NCBI GenBank assembly: GCA_028871595.1
Contig: JAGWMT010000161.1
Location: 1 to 7,293, forward strand
Reading direction: 5' to 3'
DNA: 7,293 nucleotides
Source of the DNA: Elusimicrobiota bacterium
GTDB taxonomy: Bacteria; Elusimicrobiota; Elusimicrobia; UBA1565; UBA9628
The position numbers and the translations under genes were made by a program. Positions 1 through 5,164 of this stretch are shown here, one piece after another (positions within the stretch are counted from its first letter, which is position 1; every line of letters starts with the position of its first letter). Under the pieces are notes generated by a model, which saw only the letters and a program-made list of their open reading frames with translations, did no database searches and had not been told where the DNA came from.

Positions 1-1980
1 CAGCAGACCGTTGTACTCCAGCGTCCAGCCGGCCAAGGATTTGAGGAAGCGCGGAGTCCGCGGCCCCATGAACGGAGTCGCCGCCAGCGGCAGCGCCATG
101 GCCAGGTACAGAATTCCCACCGCGTGGAAGATCGTCCCCGTGAACAAAGGCACTCCGAAGTACAGCGCCGGGACCAACGCCAAGGCCGCCGCGATCAGCT
201 TCGGCGCGAACGGCGCCTTCCCCGGCGTCGTCGGAGCGGAGGGAGCGGACGGCCCCGTCGGCTTCGCGCCCGGGCTGTCGTCGGTATTGACGCGCAGGGA
301 GGACGGATCGTGACGCGACGGGTCGTAGGTTCCCGTGCGCCCGAAGGCGACGAGGAGCCCGGCCACGCTCAGCAACGGCACCGCCGCTGCCGTGTAGGCC
401 AGCCAGCCCAGCAGCAAAGCGTTCAGCGCCGCCGAGCCCAGCGCCCGATTGAGGAGCTTCTCGGAGTTGGCCAAAGGAAGAATTTCCGCCTCGGCCTTGT
501 TGAACAGGACCGCTTTTCCGTTTTGCACCCGGTCGAACACGAAGCGCGCCGCCTCGGCGAAGTACGACGTGACCTTGGACGGCCCGGTGAGTTTGTAGGA
601 CGCGCCCCACGCGAACATCGCCGGCGCCTGCGCCGCGCCCGCGTACAGCGCGGCCGCGACCGTCGCCGCCCACTTCAAGGCTTCCACCGCCATGATCGGC
701 GTCCAAATCAACGAGAGCCACACCCCGTTCCACTTCGAGGCGTTCCACTGCCGCTCGCTGAACTTCTGCAGGCGGTCCAGCAAAATCGTGTCGCGCGAAA
801 GCGCGAACGCCACCCGCGACAACCCCTTGAAGCCGGTCCAGGCCCCGTCCAGGACCCGCACCATGCCCTCGCCCACCCACGACGGCAGGTGCAGCCACAG
901 AAGCGCGGAGAGCGGGTACGCCAGATCGCGGACCGCCGTCGCCGGCAGGCCCGCCGGCGCCGAGGCGCCCAAAGCCGCCACCGTCAGCGCCGCCACCCCG
1001 CCGAAGTACGCCGTCAGCGACTCGGCCGATTCGTGCTGCGGAATCTTGCTCCGGCCCAGACCGTAGCGGATCAGGCCCCAGCCGCCCACCGCGGCGAAGG
1101 CGCCCGGCAAAATAAAGCCGGAGAAGATCGCCGCCGCCCCCAGTCCGACCACCAGGACCCCGGGCAGAGCGCGCAGCGGTTTCGGCGCGGACTCCAGGAA
1201 CGGCATCGCGGCCAGCGCCGCCCCGCCCGCGATGGTCAGTCCGCCCAGGACGAGCGAGCCGGCGGCGAGCAGCCGCAGGCCCACGAAATAGGCCGGCGCC
1301 AACGCCAAGCCCGAGGCCAGCAGCTTCGGCCAGAACGGGCCGCGCGGCGTCCTCGGCGCGGGCGCCGGAGCCGAGGGCGGCACCGGCGTCACCAGCCCGC
1401 CGTGCGCCTCGGCCGATTGGCGGATGGAGTCGCCCGCGGGCCGCGCCAACTGGCCGTCGGAGAGGTCGCCGAAGGAATGGTCGGCGGCGGCCGGCAGGTC
1501 GGCGGCGGTGGGCAGCGCGGGCGCGCCGGTGAGCGCGTCTTCCAGTTTCCGGCCCAGACCGCTCAAAGATGAAGGTGAGGCGGACTCCAGCTTGCCCGCG
1601 GCTTCCAGAGCGGACGAGACATTCTTGCGGGCGGAGTCCATCGGCGCGGCGGCGGCGAGCGCGGCGGGGAGGGCCGCCGGGGATATGGCGGCCGGGACGG
1701 CGGTGAGCGCGGGCGCGGCGCCGGGCCGGGAGGCGGATGGAGCGGCGCCGGGGAGAAAGGCCGCGCCCAAAGACGGAGCGGAAAGCGTGGGGAGCGCCGT
1801 CATGGCCGCGCTCGCGCCGGCGAAGGGGAGAGCGATGGCGCGCGGGCCTTCGGAGGCGGACACCGGCATGCGAACGACCTCGGCCGCGGCGGCGTAGGCG
1901 GCGAAACCCGGGGCCGTGGACGCGACGGCGGCGGCGACGAAGGCGGAGGCGAGGCGGCGGAAGGTCTTGAAAGGGATCAT
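1..1980 (-). CDS. Large exported multi-pass membrane protein, family not recognised (3' end outside window)
   Basis: I read an uninterrupted frame of 660 codons from ATG at 1980 to the left edge; no stop is reached. Residues 1-30 look like a Sec signal peptide: basic n-region (K5, R8, R9), Ala/Val-rich core, AYA cleavage site after residue 30. Residues 31 to about 214 are Ala/Pro/Ser-rich and low in complexity, with a short charged, probably helical patch near 116-150. From about 215 onward hydrophobic segments alternate with short loops (around 219-262, 270-308, 322-345, 349-372, 417-460, 513-546, 594-637), so roughly ten membrane helices. A Trp-rich amphipathic stretch lies at 405-437. Two Pro-rich linkers (about 198-214 and 573-590) each precede a related module (215-274 and 590-651). 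There is no Shine-Dalgarno before the ATG, but TAAGAT lies 6 nt upstream. The gene is read away from the pilin terminator, so it is probably its own transcription unit. I see no catalytic motif or transporter signature. Being a real gene is secure; its function is unknown. Confidence 0.85.
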   Translation of the reverse strand, partial: MIPFKTFRRLASAFVAAAVASTAPGFAAYAAAAEVVRMPVSASEGPRAIALPFAGASAAMTALPTLSAPSLGAAFLPGAAPSASRPGAAPALTAVPAAISPAALPAALAAAAPMDSARKNVSSALEAAGKLESASPSSLSGLGRKLEDALTGAPALPTAADLPAAADHSFGDLSDGQLARPAGDSIRQSAEAHGGLVTPVPPSAPAPAPRTPRGPFWPKLLASGLALAPAYFVGLRLLAAGSLVLGGLTIAGGAALAAMPFLESAPKPLRALPGVLVVGLGAAAIFSGFILPGAFAAVGGWGLIRYGLGRSKIPQHESAESLTAYFGGVAALTVAALGASAPAGLPATAVRDLAYPLSALLWLHLPSWVGEGMVRVLDGAWTGFKGLSRVAFALSRDTILLDRLQKFSERQWNASKWNGVWLSLIWTPIMAVEALKWAATVAAALYAGAAQAPAMFAWGASYKLTGPSKVTSYFAEAARFVFDRVQNGKAVLFNKAEAEILPLANSEKLLNRALGSAALNALLLGWLAYTAAAVPLLSVAGLLVAFGRTGTYDPSRHDPSSLRVNTDDSPGAKPTGPSAPSAPTTPGKAPFAPKLIAAALALVPALYFGVPLFTGTIFHAVGILYLAMALPLAATPFMGPRTPRFLKSLAGWTLEYNGLL
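28..213 (-). repeat. Membrane-protein module, copy 2 (residues 590-651)
   Basis: This is the second copy of the module, again after a Pro-rich linker. It starts PFAPKL, has LALVPA in its first hydrophobic run, then AATPF, a Pro/basic loop and LKSLAG. It aligns with copy 1 with only about two residues of length difference. The protein continues past the window edge, so further copies could follow. Confidence 0.5.
1159..1338 (-). repeat. Membrane-protein module, copy 1 (residues 215-274)
   Basis: This segment of the large membrane protein follows a Pro-rich linker. It starts PFWPKL, continues with a hydrophobic run containing LALAPA, and closes with AAMPF, then a Pro-containing basic loop and LRALPG. 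The same landmarks recur at matching spacing 375-376 residues later. It probably forms a two-helix hairpin. The similarity is at protein level, judged by eye. Confidence 0.5.
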
Positions 1981-1986
1981 GCGCCG

Positions 1987-1992
1987 ATCTTA
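1987..1992 (-). promoter_or_regulatory. Candidate -10 hexamer for the large membrane protein gene
   Basis: On the minus strand TAAGAT (4 of 6 matches to TATAAT) ends 6 nt before the ATG at 1980. No convincing -35 hexamer sits 16-18 nt upstream, and no purine-rich ribosome binding site precedes the ATG. If this is the -10, transcription would begin at or next to the start codon (leaderless). The rest of 1993-2071 holds nothing else I can support. Confidence 0.3.
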
Positions 1993-2071
1993 CGAAAGCG
2001 CGCATGGCGGCGCCTGGGTCGCGGGGCCCGAATTTCAGACGACAATGGGCCCAACGGCGAGGGGACTCTTG

Positions 2072-2112
2072 GGAAAGAAAAAACCCCCTTCCCCGCGGAC
2101 GGGGAAGGGGGT
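2072..2112 (-). terminator. Rho-independent terminator of the pilin genes
   Basis: A perfect 12-bp inverted repeat (2083-2094 with 2101-2112, stem ACCCCCTTCCCC on the minus strand) closes a 6-nt loop. On the minus strand it is followed by a T-rich tail, six T then C then three T, whose first T is also the last base of the stem. It starts 14 nt after the pilin 1 stop codon. The T-tract lies only on the minus-strand side, so it ends transcription coming from the pilins and insulates the large membrane protein gene downstream. Confidence 0.93.
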
Positions 2113-2126
2113 CTGTCCCTGACGCC

Positions 2127-2582
2127 TTACTGCGGCATCAGGTCCGTGGAGCAGTTCGTCTGGCTGCAGGTCATGACCGGCGACTGACCCGGTTCGACGT
2201 CGTACGTCACCACGTACTGCGTGTAGGTGGCGACGTTGGTGTTGCGCGTCACCGTGGCCTTCCAAGACGGGCTGCCGGTGCCGGCCGAGAAGGCCGGAGC
2301 GCTGAAGTACTTCATGGTGGGAATCTGCATGTCCCAGCCCGCGCAGGCGGAGACGGCGCCCGTGCAGTACGCTCCGGTGGATGCCAGGTAGCGTTCCTGC
2401 GCGCCGCGGACGGAGTCCAGCGTGGTCAAGGCCTCGCTGACCTTGCCCTTCTCGACGACCTTGAAGTACTGCGGAACGGCGATCGCCGCCAAGATGCCGA
2501 TGATCAACACGACGACGAGCAGCTCGATCAGCGTGAAGCCGCCCTGACGGCTCCGCGCGTTGCGGATTTTCTTCATGTTCAT
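2127..2582 (-). CDS. Type IV pilin-like protein (pilin 1)
   Basis: A 151-residue prepilin. The short basic leader (residues 1-15, five Lys/Arg) ends in GG, followed by FTLIELLVVV: the prepilin-peptidase site, with cleavage expected after G15, mature F16 N-methylated, and Glu at +5. The hydrophobic N-terminal helix (16-37) anchors the subunit in the inner membrane before assembly and packs the fibre core afterwards. The globular part has four cysteines, C73 and C80 and then C139 and C144 in a TCSQTNC tail, suited to two disulfides. Length is typical of a minor or major type IVa pilin or pseudopilin; which of these cannot be told from sequence alone. The start is set by AAGGAG 7 nt upstream; a second ATG two codons later is less well spaced. 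The gene follows pilin 2 after 31 nt and is about 60 percent identical to it in my hand alignment from the FTLIEL motif onward. An intrinsic terminator follows. No assembly ATPase, platform protein or peptidase lies in the window. Confidence 0.93.
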   Translation of the reverse strand: MNMKKIRNARSRQGGFTLIELLVVVLIIGILAAIAVPQYFKVVEKGKVSEALTTLDSVRGAQERYLASTGAYCTGAVSACAGWDMQIPTMKYFSAPAFSAGTGSPSWKATVTRNTNVATYTQYVVTYDVEPGQSPVMTCSQTNCSTDLMPQ

Positions 2583-2589
2583 TTCGCTT

Positions 2590-2597
2590 CTCCTTTT
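2590..2597 (-). promoter_or_regulatory. Shine-Dalgarno of pilin 1
   Basis: AAAAGGAG on the minus strand lies 7 nt before the ATG at 2582. It is the only strong ribosome binding site I found in the window. It sits in the short gap after pilin 2, which fits an internal gene of an operon and shows that this organism does use Shine-Dalgarno initiation. Confidence 0.8.
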
Positions 2598-2613
2598 GTT
2601 TGTCGCGTGCGGA

Positions 2614-3069
2614 TCATCTCGGCAGCAGTTCCGCCGAACAATTGGTCTGGTTGCACGTCAGCAGCGGCGCGGCCGTCGACTCGACGTCGAACGTCAGAAC
2701 GTAGTTTCCGTAGACGCCCACGTTCGTGTTGCGCGTCAGCGTCACCTTCCATGAGGGCGGCGCCGAACCCGCCAGGAACGCCGTGGGGGTATTGAAATAT
2801 TTCAGCGTCGGAACGGCCAAATCCAACCCGCCGCAGGAGGTGATCGTCGTCGTGCAGTACGACCCGTACTTCGAGCGGTAGCGCTCCTGCGAGGCGCGCG
2901 CCGCGTCCAAAAGCGAAAGCGCTTCCGAAACCCGGCCTTTCTCCACCAGCTTGAAATACTGCGGTATGGCGATAGCGGACAAAATTCCGATCATGAGCAC
3001 GGTCACGATCAATTCGATCAAAGTGAACCCGGCCCTCGTTCTCGACGGCCGCCGCGAACGCTCGTTCAT
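2614..3069 (-). CDS. Type IV pilin-like protein (pilin 2)
   Basis: A 151-residue prepilin, paralogous to pilin 1. The basic leader (residues 1-14, six Arg) ends in AG, followed by FTLIELIVTV. Cleavage is expected after G14, mature F15, Glu at +5, hydrophobic helix 15-36. Cysteines at 72, 79, 139 and 144 match the four of pilin 1; shared blocks include PQYFK, QERY, PSWK, TRNTNV and QTNCS. I chose the ATG at 3069 rather than an upstream in-frame TTG at 3123 because it gives a normal short leader; the TTG would add 18 residues with no ribosome binding site. GGA lies a few bases before the ATG. A TTGTCG-17-TACACT promoter candidate ends 8 nt upstream. It is the first gene of a two-gene unit and is divergent from the response regulator. 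Major versus minor pilin or type II secretion pseudopilin is undecided. Confidence 0.92.
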   Translation of the reverse strand: MNERSRRPSRTRAGFTLIELIVTVLMIGILSAIAIPQYFKLVEKGRVSEALSLLDAARASQERYRSKYGSYCTTTITSCGGLDLAVPTLKYFNTPTAFLAGSAPPSWKVTLTRNTNVGVYGNYVLTFDVESTAAPLLTCNQTNCSAELLPR

Positions 3070-3077
3070 CTCTTTCC

Positions 3078-3106
3078 AGTGTAGCAGAAGCCTTTTGAGG
3101 CGACAA
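3078..3106 (-). promoter_or_regulatory. Candidate sigma70-type promoter for the pilin pair
   Basis: On the minus strand TTGTCG (3106-3101; 4 of 6 matches to TTGACA) and TACACT (3083-3078; 4 of 6 matches to TATAAT) are separated by exactly 17 nt. A start about 7 nt downstream would fall within a base or two of the pilin 2 ATG at 3069. I saw no -24/-12 sigma54 element, which would be expected if pilin control followed the PilS-PilR scheme. Confidence 0.45.
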
Positions 3107-3111
3107 GCGCG

Positions 3112-3152
3112 TATTGTGGGCAAAATGTGAATTCAATAGATATACTTATCGC
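3112..3152 (+). promoter_or_regulatory. AT-rich divergent control region with -10-like TATACT before the response regulator
   Basis: This stretch is strikingly AT-rich against its GC-rich surroundings. TATACT at 3141-3146 (5 of 6 matches to TATAAT) ends exactly 6 nt before the GTG at 3153, with no Shine-Dalgarno between, so a leaderless start is plausible. No good -35 is seen at 17 nt; TTGTGG at 3114-3119 is 21 nt away. TGTG recurs at 3115-3118 and 3126-3129, an 11-bp period like the tandem half-sites of OmpR/PhoB-type regulators, though the match is short. TATTG (3112-3116) and CAATA (3134-3138) form a small inverted repeat. Confidence 0.45.
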
Positions 3153-3833
3153 GTGCCGCGGCTCCTCATCATTGAAGACGAAACCGCCATCGTGAAGGCG
3201 GTCGAGAAGACCTTGACCATGTCCCCCGGCTTCTCCCTGGACTGGGTCTCGGATCCGGACAAGGCCGTGTCCGAGGCCGTCTCCCGCAAGCCCGACCTCA
3301 TCCTCCTGGACGTGCGCCTGCCGGGCGGCGACGGCCGCGTCATTCTGCAAGCGCTCAAGGAGAACACGGCCACGCGCGGCATACCGGTGATCCTCCTGAC
3401 CGGCTTGGCGAACGAAGGGGACAAGGTTCTCGGCCTGAACCTGGGCGCCGACGACTACGTCGTCAAGCCCTTCGGCGCGTTGGAACTCATGGCGCGCATC
3501 ACCGCCGTCCTGCGCCGCTCCGGCCCCGCTGCCGGCGCGCGCCGCCTGGCCAAGGCCGGAGGCTTGGAAATGGATTCCGGGGAGCGCAGCGTCCTGCTCG
3601 ACGGACGATCCCTGCGCCTGCAGCCGCGCGAATTCGAAGTCCTGTTTCTTCTGGCGGCGCACGCGGGAAAGACCTTGTCGCGCGATTTCCTGATTGAACA
3701 CACCTCCGGCTATGGCCGCGCCGTGCCCACGCGCAGCCTGGACACCCATATCAAGAACCTGCGCCGCAAGCTGGGCGCGAAAGGCGGCATGATCCTGACC
3801 GTTCCAAAACTCGGCTACCGCCTTGAACCCTGA
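3153..3833 (+). CDS. OmpR/PhoB-family response regulator
   Basis: A 226-residue cytoplasmic DNA-binding regulator. Receiver domain at about 3-115: acidic pocket E8, D9; phospho-acceptor D53 in LILLDVRLP; T83 in VILLTG; Y102 and K105 in the DDYVVKPFG block. All key residues are present, so it should be phosphorylatable. After a short linker, residues about 128-226 form a winged-helix effector domain (QPREFEVLFLL, then SLDTHIKNLRRKLG as recognition helix, ending in TVPKLGYRLEP). Length is normal for the family. I start it at the GTG at 3153, giving the usual opening PRLLIIEDE; an in-frame TTG at 3114 would add 13 unlikely residues and place the -10-like hexamer inside the gene. It overlaps the downstream kinase by 11 nt, so the two are almost certainly cognate. 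It is divergent from the pilin pair, which may be its target (inference). Confidence 0.95.
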   Translation: MPRLLIIEDETAIVKAVEKTLTMSPGFSLDWVSDPDKAVSEAVSRKPDLILLDVRLPGGDGRVILQALKENTATRGIPVILLTGLANEGDKVLGLNLGADDYVVKPFGALELMARITAVLRRSGPAAGARRLAKAGGLEMDSGERSVLLDGRSLRLQPREFEVLFLLAAHAGKTLSRDFLIEHTSGYGRAVPTRSLDTHIKNLRRKLGAKGGMILTVPKLGYRLEP

Positions 3834-5025
3834 CGACGGCCGGCGGCGCTCGGTCTATTTCGCGTTCCAGGGCCTGTTCATGGCCGTCCTCCTGCTGATG
3901 GTCGTTTTCCAATCGGAGGGCCGCGGGGCGCCGTCCGGATTCGGCGCGCTGGCGGTCTTGATGACCGGCTCGCTCATCGTCCTGCGCCTGGCGGCGGACG
4001 AGACCCTCTCGCGCTGGTGGTTCCAGGCCGGCTTCTTCGTGGGAGACGCGCTGGCGGCCACGGTGACGTTGAACTGGCTGGGCCTGAAATCGGACCTGTT
4101 TCTCCTGTACCTGCTCATCGTCTTCGGCTCGGCGCTGACCCGCAGCGCGACGCAGCGCCTGATCGTCGCCGCCGCGGCCATTCTTCTTTATCTGAACTCC
4201 GGCTGGCGTCCCGTCACGGGTTGGCCGCACCAGGCCGAATTCTGGCTGCGCGCCGTGTTCCTGGCCGTCTCGGCCGCGCTGATGGCCATTCTGGCCCGCG
4301 ACACGCGCCAGGCCCAGGATGAGCAGCGCCGGCGCTACGAGGAACGCATGGTCCAGGTCGGGCGCTTGGCCACCTTGGGCCGCGTGGCCGGGGAAGTCGC
4401 CCACCGCATCAAGGGCCCGCTCACGACCATCTCCGTGGATGCCGAGGTGCTGGCCCACCGCCTGGCCGCCGACCAGCCCGCATTAAAAGAACTTGCCGAG
4501 ATCGCCTCCGAAGTGGAGCGCTGCAAGAAAATCCTGAAGGGCCTTCTCGACTTGGGACGCATCGAGGAAATGGACGTCCGTCCTCTGGATCTGCGCGCGC
4601 CCGTGCGCGAAGCCCTGCGCTCCATCGCCACCCAGGCGAAGAGTCGCGGGGTCTCCGTGACGTCCGCGGGCCTGGAAGAGCCTCTGCGCGTGAAGGGCGA
4701 CGCGACCTTGATTCAGGAGGCCTTGTCGGCCCTGCTGCAAAACGCTTTGGAAGCCGTGTCAGACGGCGGCGACGTTCGACTCCACGTCTCCCGCAAGGCC
4801 GCGGGCGCGCACAGCGTCGTCGTCAGCGACGACGGCGCCGGCATTTCCCAGGAGAACCTGGAGCGCATCTTCGAGCCCTTCTTCACCACGAAGAAGGGCG
4901 AGGGCACCGGGCTGGGGCTTTCGGCGGCGCTGCGCATCGCGGCCAAGCACGGCGGGTCCGTGGACGTCGAGAGCGCGGGGCCGGGACGCGGGTCTCGCTT
5001 CACGTTGATCCTTCCGGCAGCCTGA
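3823..5025 (+). CDS. Membrane sensor histidine kinase with ~6 TM N-terminus
   Basis: A 400-residue sensor kinase. Residues about 11-158 hold some six hydrophobic segments (11-29, 39-56, 66-86, 92-105, 113-124, 140-157) with short loops, so the signal is probably sensed in or at the membrane. No PAS, HAMP or GAF domain is evident. A charged helical linker (159-178) leads to the dimerisation domain with H194 as phospho-acceptor in AHRIKGP. The ATPase domain has the N box (LLQNALEA, N307), G1 (DDGAGI, 336-341), F box (FEPFFTTK, 350-357) and G2 (GTGLGLS, 361-367), so it should be catalytically competent. The residue after the H-box histidine is Arg instead of the usual Glu/Asp. The kinase core resembles the NtrB/ZraS/PilS style more than the EnvZ style, although its partner is OmpR-like. 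The start is TTG at 3823, inside the regulator gene, without a clear Shine-Dalgarno, so translation is probably coupled. ATG at 3880 (residue 20) is unlikely because it cuts into the first helix. The gene ends in adjacent TGA and TAG. Confidence 0.93.
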   Translation: MNPDDGRRRSVYFAFQGLFMAVLLLMVVFQSEGRGAPSGFGALAVLMTGSLIVLRLAADETLSRWWFQAGFFVGDALAATVTLNWLGLKSDLFLLYLLIVFGSALTRSATQRLIVAAAAILLYLNSGWRPVTGWPHQAEFWLRAVFLAVSAALMAILARDTRQAQDEQRRRYEERMVQVGRLATLGRVAGEVAHRIKGPLTTISVDAEVLAHRLAADQPALKELAEIASEVERCKKILKGLLDLGRIEEMDVRPLDLRAPVREALRSIATQAKSRGVSVTSAGLEEPLRVKGDATLIQEALSALLQNALEAVSDGGDVRLHVSRKAAGAHSVVVSDDGAGISQENLERIFEPFFTTKKGEGTGLGLSAALRIAAKHGGSVDVESAGPGRGSRFTLILPAA

Positions 5026-5065
5026 TAGATCCGGGCCGGCCGCCGGGGGCGTCGCCGTCGGGACC

Positions 5066-5104
5066 GCGCGCCATTGAGGCGCGCTTAGCCTCGCTCGCGG
5101 CTAA
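5066..5104. repeat. Two adjacent inverted repeats between convergent genes
   Basis: GCGCGCC/GGCGCGC (5066-5072 and 5078-5084, 5-nt loop) is followed at once by TTAGCC/GGCTAA (5085-5090 and 5099-5104, 8-nt loop). They lie between the kinase stop and the tolB stop, where terminators for both strands are expected. Neither hairpin has a T-tract on either side, so intrinsic termination is uncertain; they may simply be weak terminators or RNA 3'-end structures. Nothing else is evident in 5029-5164. Confidence 0.45.
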
Positions 5105-5164
5105 AAGCGGAATAACGGATAGGACGCCGTCTCCTCCGCGGCCCTCCCGCGAGTTCCCGTCCGT

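Noticed and set aside
124..1572. 482-codon plus-strand open frame, Arg/Gln-rich
   Set aside because: It is a shadow of the minus-strand membrane protein gene: product very rich in Arg, no domain, no plausible start site. The opposite strand reads as a coherent signal peptide plus membrane helices.
2004..2795. 263-codon plus-strand open frame over the pilins
   Set aside because: It is antisense to both pilins and the terminator, with an Arg-rich product typical of GC-rich shadow frames.
2579..3136. 185-codon minus-strand frame overlapping pilin 2
   Set aside because: It is the same strand as pilin 2 in another frame; product lacks any motif, while the pilin frame has the full prepilin signature.
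3114..3152. Upstream TTG start for the response regulator
   Set aside because: It adds 13 residues with no receiver-domain counterpart, has no ribosome binding site, and would place the TATACT element inside the coding sequence.
5029..5164. Possible small gene or RNA in the tail-to-tail gap
   Set aside because: Only two short inverted repeats are visible; no coding pattern, tRNA-like fold or known RNA motif.
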